Assembly (NCBI GenBank): GCA_002197995.1
Contig: NGZR01000001.1
Span: 9,052,001-9,116,000, forward strand
Reading direction: 5' to 3'
Source: Gaeumannomyces sp. JS-464
Taxonomy: Eukaryota; Ascomycota; Sordariomycetes; Magnaporthales; Magnaporthaceae
DNA: 64,000 bases
The notes beneath the pieces are model-generated. The model ran no database searches, was not told where the DNA came from, and worked only from the letters and a program-made list of their open reading frames with translations. A program made the translations under genes and the position numbers. The first letter of the stretch is position 1. Every line of letters begins with the position of its first letter. Of the stretch, positions 11,053-22,692 are shown piece by piece.

Positions 11053-12102
11053 CTACAAAGTCTTGACATGCTTGTAAGCGGCAACAAGGTTGTCCGCCAG
11101 CTCCTTGGGCCTGTTGAGAAACGGGGAATGACCGGTGTCCATGGTAGCGTTGAAGCTACCGGCAGGGAACTGGGAAGACATAGCCTGCTGAAAGGGAAAG
11201 GGCAAGGCTCCATCCTTTGTGGTGAATATGTATCCGACGTTGAAGCCGTTTTTCCAAGGGGCGTATCGCGAAGGCTCGTCGAAGGCCTTGCTCGTCATTT
11301 GACGCAATGCAGCAATTGCTTCAGCCACCAGCGCCTCGTCCTCGATATCATTGTACTGTAATGTTTGAAATCAGTTAATTATTATTACTGTCGGTATCCA
11401 TGATCCATCAAACGTTTACATTGAAAGCTGTTTAAGAATGGAGTTCTAAAAGCAATTCGAAGGGAAAATGGGTGTTTATGGCTTTACTTACAAAAGGCTC
11501 TTTGGATTTGTCTGGAAAAGGGAAGCGGAATTTCCCGTCGGCCTGTGAATACACCCCAGGTTAGCGATTGAAGCCCGGGGGAGAAGCAAAAATCGCAGTT
11601 GTAGCTCATCGAGACGAAACCTTACAGTGACGTTCAACCACTCTGGAACACTACCATCCTCCCGCATACTTGACACGCTCCTGCCGACGTCCAAAGCCAT
11701 AGCAGACAGGAAGACGTGCGAGAGAACGCCGCCTTTTTTCCCGTCAGCCTCCCGCTGCTGGATGCTGAGGCCCTCGACGCCGTTGGATGTGGCCAACCCA
11801 CCGTACGAGTGGGCGACCAGCACTACCTCCTTGCCAGCGTCGACGAGTCTCTCCAGGTCGGCTCGGACGGCGGCACCGTCGGCGTACAGACCAATCTCCG
11901 GGTCCGTGGTGCCGACGCTGGGGGGACGAGGCCGACGTGGAATACCCCCTGCCCTCAAGCTCGGCGCGGAGCAGGTCGAAGGTCGACGGCCCATGCCAGC
12001 CTCCGTGGCCAGGTGGAAGTGGACTGGGGACGCGCTGCCGGTCTGGGGGCGGACAGCATCGGGCCGGGGCAGAGGCCGGCGAGAGGGGGTTTGGGTGTCC
12101 AT
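11053..12102 (-). CDS. Alpha/beta-hydrolase fold esterase-like protein, two frameshifts
   Basis: Three exons: 12102-11626, 11542-11492 and 11355-11053, with standard GTAAG donors. The nucleophile elbow VAHSYGGLATSNG, the oxyanion HGGWHGPSTFDLLRAEL block and the final DTGHSPFLNRP carrying the presumed catalytic His mark the AB_hydrolase_6/methylesterase-like group of about 270 residues. The HGGWHG block lies in another frame from its neighbours: it is entered near 12008-12012 (CTGGCCAC, expected CTGGTCCAC-like) and left at the six-G run 11920-11925. Adding one base at each site restores a continuous enzyme, so these are probably deletion errors rather than inactivation. Likely hydrolyses small esters in the cytosol; substrate unknown. 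Confidence 0.8.
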
Positions 12103-13049
12103 CTTGCGATGCGAGAGGTGGCGGAGGAGGTTGGGAAGGCACAAAGCTGGCGCGAGGGCGAGGACTATGATTACGCCGTGGAGAGGAAAAGTATGTGTGT
12201 ACGTGATAAGGGAGGCAGCTGTTACTGAACATTCGAAGACAAATCCACGTACATTCGTGGCCCAGGGGATCGCGGGAGTTTTGTACCGCCTTTTGTCCTT
12301 GGTATCCCACCCAGCAAACATCGCTACTTCTCGGATTCTTCCTTGCTCGGCTACTTGCTAAGTCCGATTGGCGCCTTGGCCGGACGAATCGAAAAAGGAT
12401 AAGCCAAGGTTTTTACCCATGGGCATCTTTCGCACAGCTAGAGTGACCTCTTTTCCCCATTACCTTGGCGAAGGATGCCTTTCCGGGATAATTATTGGAG
12501 GACGTCGGGGTTGAAGGAGCGACCAGCACCAACGGCCTGACGACTTTTGGAGTTTTCATTCGGCAGCTAGTGAAGCCCGCATGCGCGCATATGCTGTGGA
12601 AGGTGATCCTTTCACTCCTCCTAAAGTCCCAATATCGAGCACGGTCTAGCCCGGAGTTAGCCAAAGTCCGACGCTTCGTGATGACGCCAAGGGGTGGGGT
12701 GGTTCGCGAGTCGCGAGGGAACGTGATGTGCGCAATATGTGACATTTAAACCAATCTATCTACCTATATATATAGCACCAAGTCCAGGATGATAGAATCT
12801 GACTGAAGTACCGTTGCCGTGACGCCTGCGGTTGTGTAGCGGAAAATGTGGAATAGGACGGGAAGGGGGGGGGGAAGGAAAAAAAAAAAAAAAGTAATGG
12901 TTGGCCGCATGCGGCCGGGGGCGGGGCTGGAGGTGCGCCGAACCCAACGCGCGCCAGTAAATCTGGAATTATAGGAAAAAACAAATGGATGTCTCGCTAT
13001 TCTGATTGCCATCCTTTATACACCCGCAAAAGAGAAAAAAAGTCGCGCT
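12103..13049. other. Intergenic 0.9 kb
   Basis: Contains a 14-nt A run preceded by a G run near 12863-12892. No gene recognised. Confidence 0.5.
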
Positions 13050-14371
13050 TCAACTCAGTCCATCCAGAAGCCGCCGTCGGTTGGCCTTGGCCAGCCTGAC
13101 GAACCCGCGATAGGCTTCCTCGTCCGCACCTTCCAGAAGCGCGTTGATGGTTGCGGGTGGATCGTCGAACATACCCAGGTCATAATAGTGGGAATATGGG
13201 AACACCATCCGACTGGGCTCCCGGGCTAATATTTGAAGAGCAGCGGCGGATGGCTCTGTGGGGTCCCTTCGGGGTCGTTCCAACAAAGGCTCGCTGTGGC
13301 CAGTTCCAGGCAGAAGCGGTCTATGAAAGCATGCCGCCTGACCAGCTCGTCGAAGAAGACCTTCCAAGAGCACCCGAAGGATGAGACCTGCCGCGCATCG
13401 CCCTTGAGGTGCCTGATGGTCAGCGCCAGAGGTCTGCCGGTGGCCACGTCGGCCAGGCACTTTGCCAGCTCCGTGGTCAGCAGGACGTTGCTGATGTCCA
13501 GCTCCTCCAGGCGCGGCATGCGGTCCCGTCGGAAATGGACGGGAGGCGAGTCCGCGGGTCGAAGCGCAAGAGGCCCGTTGATCGAATGGCAAACCGTGAG
13601 CCGCCGCGCGGAGGCGAGATGGTCGAAAAAGCCGGTAGGCAGGTTGTCGAGGAAGTCGGCATCGTGGGTCTCGGGCGGGGCCGGGTGGCTGATCCTGTGC
13701 CGGAACGTCGATAGGAAAAAGTCGTGGAGGCGCCCGAGGAGGCCCGTCCAGCGCGCCACCTCTTCGGGCGTGGTGAGAAGTTCAAGGGGATGTAAAGGCG
13801 GGTAGTTTACCAGCGCGAGGTTCTTGATGGACGTATTTCGGGACAGCGACTTGACAACAGCTTGGGCGACATCCTCCATCTCCGGAAACCACCGGGCATG
13901 GGATGTAGGTTCGTGAGGTTCGCCCACATGAGTCCCTGGTTGAACTCTATAGTAGAAGTCTGGATGTCTCCCCGTGCTTGGGAACCGCACCTTTATTTTC
14001 TCAAGGCGTGGGAGGAGGTTCCCTGACAGGAGTGCCTCGGCGCTTGGCGGGAGTCCCACGCCAAAGTTCGCAGCGAGGAACGGGCATCTTGTGGGATCCG
14101 GGGTAGAGATGCAGCAGTCAATACTGAAGCAGTCAGCAAATGTGATGTCCAGTCTGAGCTCCCGGGTGACAGCGCCGTGCCGCTGCGCCCCCAGGTGCGC
14201 CGAGTCTGCCGACCGGGAAGTGTCACTGATGACCATGTGCCTGAAGAGACGAGGAGCCACGACGGCGTGGATGGATCGACAGGTCCTGCTCAGCCGCCCC
14301 CGATCAGACCTATGCATTTGATCCAATATGGGGTCGAAGAGCTCCGCCGGCAGAGATCCGAGTGTTGCCAT
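13050..14371 (-). CDS. F-box protein, one frameshift near the C-terminus
   Basis: The ATG at 14371 opens a protein of about 440 residues whose first 45 residues are an F-box (LGSLPAELFDPILDQM, then LSRTCRSIHAVVAPRLFRHM), the Skp1-binding module of SCF ubiquitin ligases. The rest shows leucine-rich but irregular segments expected of a substrate-binding region. The frame stops early at 13226, but the neighbouring frame carries clearly coding sequence (REPSRMVFPYSHYYDLGMFD) to a stop at 13050. One extra C in the run 13260-13263 makes GTPTEPSAAALQILAREP and joins both parts. No intron is needed. Target unknown. Confidence 0.8.
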
Positions 14372-14950
14372 GATGCTGGTGGTAGGAGCCGTGAATGCTA
14401 ACCTGTGGGTGAAAACGAAACGGTGCGGAAAACCTTGGGTATCCAGAACACAATGCAAATGCGGCCGTGCTGGTTCACTGCTGGGGGAGTGGTGGCAGAT
14501 ATCGCCGGGCTGTTGGTGTCACCTGGGTGTGCAGGCATCGGAGTTGGCCCTCCGATACGTTGCGCAACATCAATATTGACGCTACGCCGAGCTGGCGGGT
14601 GGGTGTCACGGGCTCTAGTCTGGTGCCTAGACCAAGCCGTGCGTTGATACGGGGTAGCACCAAAATCTGCGGGCAGCTCAAGTCGTTTCACGATTGGTGT
14701 CAACGTGGTATCGAGTGCACCTCCTTGCTGGGGCCCGCATGCGAGGCGTAAAGCAAACACATCAAGTGTAACCCTAACTGCGTCGCGACACCAAGCCGCA
14801 TGCAGACGAGTGCAGTCGTTTGCTTCTAAAGTCTATGTCTAGAATCTAGTCTAGTCTGGTCTAGTGTACAAGGCACACGCATAAAGCCTCGCCCTTTCTG
14901 GTCCTATCATCATTATGCCGTAACGTTCAACCGGGGTTCCCTGAATCCAG
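14372..14950. other. Intergenic 0.6 kb with CTAG-rich patch
   Basis: Separates the F-box gene start from the end of the peroxiredoxin gene. A short run of TCTAG/GTCTAG units lies at 14834-14873. Nothing coding seen. Confidence 0.5.
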
Positions 14951-15682
14951 TTACTCGAGGCGGGCGCGCTTGGCGAGGCCGTTGCCGTTGGTCGCGCCGT
15001 TGGCGCCGTTCTGGGCGGCAAAGTACTCGAGGCTGCCCTTGGGGTCGGGCTTCATGGTCTTGGCGCCGCTCTGCCAGCCGGCGGGGCAGACCTCGCCGTG
15101 CTCGTCGGTGAACTGGAAGGCCTCGACCAGGCGGATCGTCTCCTCGACGTTGCGGCCGACGGGCAGATCGTTGACCGTGATCTGGCGCAGGATGCCCTTG
15201 GGGTCGATGATGAAGAGGCCGCGCAGCGCGACGCCCTCGTCCTCGAGCAGCACGCCGTAGCTGCGCGAGATCTTCATCGACTTGTCCGCCACGAGCGGCA
15301 GCTGCAGGTCCGAGCCGAGGCCGCCCTGCGCGCGCGCGCGCTCCGTCCAGGCCAGGTGCGAGAAGTGGCTGTCGGTCGAGACACCCAGGACGGTGGTGTT
15401 GATGCTGCGGAACCGCGGCAGGGCATCGTTGTACTGGATGATCTCGGTCGGGCAGACAAAGGTGAAGTCGAGCGGGTAAAAGAGGAGGACGACCCTGTTG
15501 TGGGCAGAGGTGGCCGTGTGAGTGTGCATTTTTGGCCTCGTTTGGCTCGCGAGAGACTACAGAGGAACAACGTACCACTGGCCCAGGTAGTCGGACAGCG
15601 AGATATCCTTGAACTCGCCTCCCGGGAAGACCGTGGTGGCCTTGAAGTCTGGGGCGGGACGCTGAACGAAGGCGGACGACAT
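14951..15682 (-). CDS. Typical 2-Cys peroxiredoxin
   Basis: Two exons, 15682-15576 and 15494-14951, give 216 residues with no disruption. The 81-nt intron splits the Trp codon of [13 protein letters not shown]. The peroxidatic cysteine is in FTFVCPTEI and the resolving cysteine in HGEVCPAGW; the conserved Thr and Arg of the active site region are present. The GGLG motif ([12 protein letters not shown]) and a C-terminal YF mark the eukaryotic type sensitive to over-oxidation, as in Tsa1/Prx1. It reduces hydrogen peroxide and organic peroxides using thioredoxin, as an obligate homodimer, mainly in the cytosol. The C-terminal tail with Asn/Gly repeats and KRARLE is a lineage extension. Confidence 0.95.
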
Positions 15683-16542
15683 TGTGGCTGTACTGACGCG
15701 GGCAGATCGCAGTCGGTTTGTGATTGTGTCGGTGGACTAAAGAGTGGCGAGCGAGCTCGATGTCGGTGGAGGATGGAGTGAGGGAGGACTTTCTGGTGGT
15801 GGGCGGTCTGGAAAATAAATCTCGTTCGATTTCAGAGGCAAAATTTCTTAGCCGCTGGTCTCCTTATCTGGTTACCCTGCGCAACCCGCCCTTTCCACTG
15901 CTGGTGTCGGTGTGATGGCAGAATCATGATCCCCGTCCGTTGAGGGTCCACACCTCGCCTGAGGGCCCACCATGACGTGATTCACGATATTTTGACGCGT
16001 TTGCAGACCTAGACGCGTTAATTGTTGGGGGATGCTTTGAATCATGCTCTGCTTTGGCAGCAGGCACACCAGACCCTATCTGTTTACCTAGGTACAGATA
16101 TCCCTCCGATACACTATAGTGGTATCCCGAGGAATAGTAGATGGCTGTCAATGGCACCAAAGTCACCTCGTGGGGGTTAAAGACTGCAAAATACGCACGC
16201 ATGGCTGCTGGATCGCGGAAAAAAGACTCCCCAAAAGCGAGCGCCAGGCCCCGCGGGGATGTGACGGAACAATGGGCAAAGTACAAATAGTGATATAAAG
16301 ACACCAAAGGAATAAAGGTAAACATAACGAGGAAAACAAGAAAGTATAAATAACAAGAAGAGAAGCAAAATCGTTATAATGAGGTGAAAGGCATCGCCTT
16401 GGGTATCCACGAAACAGGTTAAGAAAACGGTGGAAACAAGAAAGGAAAGTTTCGGTAAGAAGAAAGAGACGGAGACAGCAATATGAAGGGGGTATCTCGT
16501 CCGGTCAAGAGAGTGGCAATAGGAAAAGAGAAACTTAAAATA
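15683..16542. other. Intergenic 0.9 kb
   Basis: Promoter side of the peroxiredoxin gene and 3' side of the thaumatin-like gene. Holds one TACCTAGGTA palindrome (16085-16094). No gene recognised. Confidence 0.5.
16085..16094. repeat. TACCTAGGTA palindrome (first of five identical copies)
   Basis: Exact 10-bp palindrome, also at 19752-19761, 32649-32658, 49866-49875 and 55954-55963, all outside coding sequence and mostly embedded in TAGG/GGTAC-type flanks. Confidence 0.85.
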
Positions 16543-17968
16543 TTAAATCTTAGGACCCTTGTGGCCCTTGGGACCCATTGGGTGCCCGGGTGGTCCAGGA
16601 GGACCCGGGGGAGGCGGCGGCGGAGGAGCACCTGGTGGAGGAGGCGGCGGCGGAGGAGGTGGGCCCGGGGGCGGAGGCGCAGGAGCACCAGGAGGGAGGA
16701 GGAGGAGGAGGAGGAGGAGGAGGAGGAGGTGGTGGTGGTGGTGGTGGTGGTGGCGAGGGCGGGCCTGGAGGTGGGGGAGGCGGTGGCGGGGGAGGAGCAC
16801 CAGGATCGGGGGTGCCGGGACGGCTCGGCGGAGGGGTTGGCGGATCGGCAGGGGCAGGCGGCGGAGGCGGCGGCGGAGGAGGAGGAGGAGGAGGAGGAGG
16901 AGGAGGGGAGGAGCACCGGGATCAGGGGTGCCGGGACGGCTCGGCGGAGGAGTTGGCGGATCGGCAGGGGCAGATGGGGCAGGAGGCGGAGGAATACCAT
17001 GGTCGGGAGCGCCGGGCGAAGGGTTTATTGGACGAGCACCTGGGGGAGCCGAAGGAATAGGGGCAGAAGGAGATCCCTCGGGTCTGTAGGGGACGTATTT
17101 CGGGCACGCGTGCCCACAACACAACATGTCATTGTGTTCTTCTTGCAAAGGTTAAAGCGGAGTGCGTCATGGTCGTCCACAAAAGTGTACGACTCACGCT
17201 TGCACTTGTCGAAAAAGGGTGCTGCGACCAGCGTGTTCCCCCTTTCCTTTTCCGTGTTGTCTCTGTTAGGGTTCGCGCAGGCGTTTTCCGTCTTCATCCA
17301 TGTCTGTAGTGTTGTTAACAGGTTAGCGTAAATATCAGAAAGGATTGCGAATAGAGTAAACGGGGGGGGGGAGGGAAACAGGTACGCACCTTGCACTCCT
17401 TGGACGGATCCTTCTTGGCGATATCGGCTAGGTCGTGGCCGCAGCCGCTCTCGTATATTGAACCATCGGCAGCCTCGCAATTGCATATGACTGGGAGGGT
17501 CCACCCCGTCACGTTACTGACATCGAAGCCATTCTCGCCTTTAATTAGCGAGACTTCAATCTGCGTGCAGTGCTGACCGGGTGGGTATTGTGCGTCGTTG
17601 ACAAAGACGGATCCGATGAAGCTCTTGCTCACGATATAGACGGCCTTCCCACCCTTGTCGATCTTGCCTAGCTTCACTTCTTTCCCCTCCGGATCGACCG
17701 GTTTGGGGACGCCTGGGTGGATGGCATGTCGTGTCGTGATGGCCGCCGTGTGCTGGTTCGTCACTGTGATTGTCAGCTGTTCTATCGCGCGCTTCACAGC
17801 CGCCGGCGACGGGGCGGCCGTGGTTGCCGGGGGCGGCGGCGAGGCCCCGCGGTCTCTGGGACCTTTAACCGCGGCTCCCTGCTCGATTCCCGTCGGGTAG
17901 TTTATCGGTAGGCCGTGAACCGCTGCTACCGCAACGGCGAGCAGCGCGGTGGAACTTATAACCCTCAT
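16543..17968 (-). CDS. Secreted thaumatin-like-region protein with Pro/Gly-rich tail
   Basis: Exon 1 (17968-17390) begins with signal peptide MRVISSTALLAVAVAAVHG, followed by a Pro/Ala linker and a domain with ITVTNQHT, GKAVYIVSKSFIGSVFVND, HCTQIEVSLIKGENGFDVSN and WTLPVICNC, which resembles fungal thaumatin-like secreted proteins. Exon 2 starts at 17303 after a GTGCGT..CTACAG intron (TWMKTENACANPN). Read directly it stops at 17025 (285 residues total). A neighbouring frame entered around 17111-17128 continues GHACPKYVPYRPEG into a long Pro/Gly tail ending HPMGPKGHKGPKI at 16543; one missing base would connect them. The tail itself changes phase inside two CTC/GGA tracts. Extracellular or wall location is expected; function unknown. 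Confidence 0.65.
16693..16973. repeat. GGA/GGT microsatellites plus 117-bp tandem duplication
   Basis: Two GGA tracts (about 16695-16729 and 16876-16906) and a GGT tract (about 16730-16752) flank two near-identical copies of a 67-bp block (16791-16857 and 16908-16974 approximately), offset by 117 bp. The offset is a multiple of three, so the duplicated Pro-rich block (PADPPTPPPSRPGTPDPGAP in one frame) stays in register. Confidence 0.8.
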
Positions 17969-19857
17969 TAGTCTGCTGTTTCCTTGCCTTGCTTGTCAGC
18001 TTGCGAGTTTCTCTCTCGAACTGAGTGCTCCTTTTTCTTCGTTGGTTTCCAAGCGGCCGTCGGCGATCAATTGTATTATGGACTGATATTCAACATTCTT
18101 TGTCGAGGATGGCGAGTGGTGTAAGTCCGGATGGTAGTGCTTTTGTACCATCAGGGATTAGGGGGTGAGATGGTGTTTCCATTTCGCTTCTGCAGCCGCA
18201 ATCTGGGGGGTTCGGCTCCTATAGCTTTATACGGGCGCGCAGGTGAGCCGGTGTGAAGTCCCGGATGATGGGCATCATGGCCATGGTGGTGGTGGCATCG
18301 TTGTGTGTGGGCTGCACGCAAGCGACAAGACATAAGACACCCTGTCCCAGTAATCAATAAACGCGACATGCACCAGCACCCACTTTCGACAATGCCCGTT
18401 CGGAAGATTCGATCAACTGCAGGCCGCCAACAGCCGTCGAATGCGGCAGTGCAGAATCCATGCCAGCCCACACACCCCGCCGACGTTATTGCTCCTGCCT
18501 GCGCAGACCTGGGATCGAGAGCACCTTCATCGAAAGCAGCGTCTGGAACGGCGCTTCCCAAGCTGTTGGTTCCTCTCGTGGTGTGGTGGTGGTGTCAGGG
18601 AGGGCGGGGTGGCGCACATCCTGGTTCTATTCCGGGCCATAGAGGGTCAATGCCACCCTTCGTGCCACGCAGCCCAGGCTGCCGGCTGACGGCGCGGTGG
18701 CTGGGATCTCTGGCAGTTGATAGGTGACGCATCTGATCAAGGTATTCCCGTTGACAAGAGCATTTGCACCCGTGGTATAATCCTTCGAGAACATAGAGCA
18801 TAGTCGAGGCACCGAGGCACGAGCCTTTGCATCTCAACCTCGGGCTGGGATCGATGTTGTTGGTCTGGGTTCGTTGTTGCGCTCAAGGCAGGCGCAACCA
18901 GAGCGCTGGAAATCCAGAATTAGGCGGGACTTGTGTTGTGGAGACTGCCCGTTGTTTGTGGGGCTTCACTCCATCCGGGCTCTCTCTGCTTACTGTTCCT
19001 CACCAGACTGCAACCTTCAGTGTCGGCGCGACGGACGCGACGCGCCACAGCCACCGTGTACCCAAGATAAAGTGCTTGCATAAAGTCCACGTGAGATTGT
19101 ATTCTTTGCCCGAGACACAACTTTTATTCACTGCCTGCGTGCTGCGCACGAAGTTGGGGCTTAATCCTATTGTGCCACACGCTCTTCTCGGATTTGTGGC
19201 TGCTCTGTCTTTGGTTGCCGCTTGGGCGTGCTCCTTCGTCAGCTATAGACCTGTGGCGCATATTCACTGCTGGAAACATGGAACCTACGTGGAAGCTGGA
19301 TGGCCTGAAAGCAACCAAAGGCGCGCCATCTCGCTTTCGAATCGCATTGCATTTCGCAATTCTCGTGCTGCACTTGGCGCGTACCCTCGTACCCAAACTG
19401 AGGCGACTCGGCGACGCCCGAGGCCGTTCGTCAATCGCGAGGACCGTAGGTATGTTCCACAATCGGACTGTGGCTAATGCTAAAAGTCGAAGTGGTTCCG
19501 CGTCATATTGAGACCACGGTTCCCGTCGTGGATTTCAAGCATGACTGTTTCATTGGTTTCTGCGAACTCGCCGACGACGAAGATTCCGTTCCACTAGAGC
19601 CAGCTGGCTGCCGCGGAATACATGAGGGCGCAATCTTCGGTTCTATAATGCATCTCGGAACGTCTGACCAACTAGAACCACCTGCCCGTTGAGCAAATCT
19701 GAGCCACGTCCCAGACGGAGAGGCGACGCGCTCATCATTCGCGTTCTCCCCTACCTAGGTACCCAGATCCCATGCGCACGGCAACATTGAAAACCTCGCA
19801 CTTGTGTGATTGAATCCTAGCTATTATTCAGGGCATCAACTTTACACTCTCCATATT
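17969..19857. other. Intergenic 1.9 kb
   Basis: Open frames on the plus strand (18827-19477, 19170-19511, 19477-19692) are the longest; one reads LKATKGAPSRFRIALHFAIL, faintly like a membrane segment, but I cannot support a gene. One TACCTAGGTA palindrome at 19752-19761. Confidence 0.4.
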
Positions 19858-22193
19858 TCAAATTATGGTAACGGTCTGCATTTCATCCGCGGGCATCGTC
19901 CACTTCTCAAACTCTGCGGCCCATCTATCTCTAATCTTTTCGCCACTTGCCATCCCTATCCGCCCTACCGTTATTGCTGCCCTCTCACCGTCATTCGCGC
20001 GGGACGGCTGGGGCTGGACGACAATCGCATGCAAGTTGACAAACTGCTTCCACATGACCGTCAACAATGGAATGATGTAGATCTGCGTCTCAGCCACTCC
20101 CGCGTCCATCTCTGCGACAAGGTCGCGCCTCCCGTCCGAGGACCAGCTGAGCTCCCACAACCCCGTTCGCAGCAATAGCTCGCCCTCCTTAGCCCCACGG
20201 ACGACAGACGCCGGGACCAGATGGCAGTCCAGCTCCAGAACCCCATCCTCGATCCGGCCCATCGGGTCCGTCCCCGCAAGCACGCACCGGACATCTCGCA
20301 AGCGCGCGTGGTACTCGAAGCCAATGTAATACCAGGGGCCTTCTAGCGCCAGCGGGTATGTAATTGGCCCATCAACCGAGGCCCATGACCAGCTTGGCGC
20401 ACGCCAAGGGGACGCCGGCACTAGCGTTGCTGTCCTATCACCCCGCCAGCACAGATCTGCCAGTATCGACTGGCGCCACAGACCAGCCGCGTATGTATAG
20501 AGCCCATTCTTTCTCCGGGTTCTCGCGTGCGCCAGCCCCGACAGCGCGGGCAGCTTGTCGGCGGGGTACGACAGCGCCAGGCGTGAGAACTGCCCTACGG
20601 CCTGGCGCCACAGCTGCGCGACTTCCTGGTGGACCACCTTCACGATTTCCTGTGGCCTTACGTCGCTGCTTTCGGATTGGTGAAAGGGGTCGTCGCCGTC
20701 GGTATCGGTGCACGGTGCTGCGATAACTTTGTAGAAGTCGCGCTTCTTGACGTTCACCAACGACGACACGGGTCCGCTGAACTCGCCCGCGCCGCACTCG
20801 CAATTCCATCCCCTGAAGCACTCCCAGCTCAGCTCCTGATGCCCAAAGTGCAGGACCCGCTGTGCCAGGACGCGCTCTTGGAACGTCCAGGCGCGCGACA
20901 ACAGTGGGTGATCCCTGTTGGCAAAGTGGTGGATGCGGCGCATCTTTACCCAGCCGATCTGGCGGATGGTGTCGACATACTTATCGCTGTTCTCATCCTT
21001 GCCGCCGCTACCGTCGTTGCTGTTTCCTTCGTCGGGCGATCGAAAGAGGCCGCCATCGACGGTGTCAGACGCGGTGGCCGCCACAGTCAGGAGCGAGTTG
21101 CGGTACACGTCCGCCATCTTGCCCGACTCGGCCATCCAGTCGGCCAGGTCCGGCTCCCCCTGGATGATGCAAAGCGCATCGATCCAGAGATACCTGACGC
21201 CCAGCGCGCGGGTGACGTGGACCGCCTCCCGGAACGTGCGAGGAAGCCTGTCGAGTGAAATGCCTTGCTTGTGGGCCTCGAGCGTGTCCGGGGTCGTCAT
21301 GACAAATCCAACAGCGCCAGGATTTCCCCAACAGTAGCTGAGGGCAATATAGCGGCCCCTGGTGCCTCCTTCGACCTCACGCAGAAAAACGACAGATGGC
21401 TGGTCACTGATAGCCACCTCCGGGTCGCCCACGTCGATGACGCGGGTGGGCAGGAATGGGGGATCGACCGGGAAGTCGCAATTCTCGTGGGTTGTAGTGC
21501 ATTCGTCCAGCCAAAAGCGAGCTAAAGCGAGGGAAGCGGGCGAACCAGTAGATTCGGCCGAGGGGTGGGATCCCTTGAGACCCCATGGGTTATCAACACC
21601 TGTTCGGAGGGGGTAAAGGTGTAGATTAGGAATACGTAGGAGGTAAGTGGCTAATCGTAAACTGACACTATCCCCGAGCTGAGGAAGTCGACATCTCCTG
21701 CATTTTGTCTTAGGGGCTTACCTTGGACTGCGGACAGGATGACATTAACCATCTGGTCCTTCTCCTCGTCCCCATAGAACTCCATTGTTATAAAGGAGCC
21801 TTCCATTATCGTGGTCCCATACGGCTCGCCCTTGAATTGGCCCCCAATCTCTGCCTTGATCTCATTGAAGATCACGCAATACCAGCATTTTTCGCCATAT
21901 TCGCACAAGTCCCGACGGTGATTGAACCCGTATCTGGAAAATGGTGTAGCCCCAGATTCGAGCGCCATGTTGAACGTTCCGGAGCAAGAAGCGAGTCTCT
22001 GCGCGCCGTGAGTGCAGATATCGCTGCAATCCAGATATGGCAGGACCTGCTCTAAATACTTCTCTATGTGCTCTGCGGGGGGACATGTGCCAGGCACCCC
22101 GCACAATGCTGTTGGCCCCAAACGTGCAGTTACTGGTGGGCCTAATCCCTGCAACTTGGTGTTGTTGGCGTCAGTCTCCTCGGCGGCCCTCAT
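19858..22193 (-). CDS. HET-domain protein with cysteine-rich N-terminus
   Basis: Two exons, 22193-21722 and 21599-19858, join AVQ to GVDNPWGLKG across a GTAAGC..ACAG intron of 122 nt and give about 737 residues. The N-terminal part has spaced cysteines (CTHG, CEYGEKCWYCVIFNEI) as often found ahead of HET domains. The HET domain is complete: FLPTRVIDVG, ALSYCWGN, LPRTFREAVHVTRALGVRYL, WIDALCIIQG, WMAESGKMADVYRNSLLTVA, HPLLSRAWTFQERVLAQRVL. A long C-terminal region follows (CWRGDRTATLVPASPWRAPS, WSWASVDGPI), typical of the large HET family. The role would be non-self recognition and cell death. The frame is open upstream of 22193 as far as about 22335, so an earlier exon is possible. No frameshift is seen. 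Confidence 0.88.
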
Positions 22194-22692
22194 TCCGCCA
22201 TGTTTATCGCTTCCGCTATCACCTTCTGCCTCGACGGAGTCATTGTCCTGAATAGGTAAAGATTCCCAGAATTTGCCGGGCGTAGAATTATCGAGATACG
22301 TTCTTGGCGTAAAGGGAAAGCTCCTGGGTGGACGCAGCTAGCACCTCATGGCGCTCAAAGTGCACGCTCAATGTCGCTTTCCTCTCTCCCTTTCCAAAAA
22401 TACATTCACAGAAAATTAACAAACGTTCAGAAATGGCGAGAGCGAGCTCTTCGGATTGGGGCTGACGTCAGAATCTGGGTTTGTGACGCGGGGAAAACAT
22501 CCGGAGAGCCGAACGGGCATCTCGACCGTGACATCAACCCCGCTGTGCTATCAATCATCAGGTTCTCGAGATATAAAAGCATCCCTCCTGTTTTCACTTT
22601 TGGAATATCTGCACCCTGGTCGTGGCATCTCCCTGGTATTGACGGTATCTAACACCCATCACCACGTCACAACACTTATCTTCGCCCTCAAA
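22194..22692. other. Divergent promoter region, 0.5 kb
   Basis: Lies between the starts of the HET gene (minus) and the hydrolase (plus). A tataaaag sequence near 22571 and CT-rich patches are compatible with promoter sequence of the hydrolase. No gene seen. Confidence 0.4.

Noticed and set aside
16483..17331. Plus-strand 282-codon Arg/Gly/Glu frame
   Set aside because: Shadow of the GGA/GGT microsatellites on the antisense strand of the thaumatin-like gene.
18827..19692. Plus-strand frames possibly for a membrane protein
   Set aside because: Frames do not join by good introns and no conserved motif is recognisable; left as intergenic.
20629..21258. Plus-strand 209-codon frame
   Set aside because: Antisense of the HET domain; no motif of its own.
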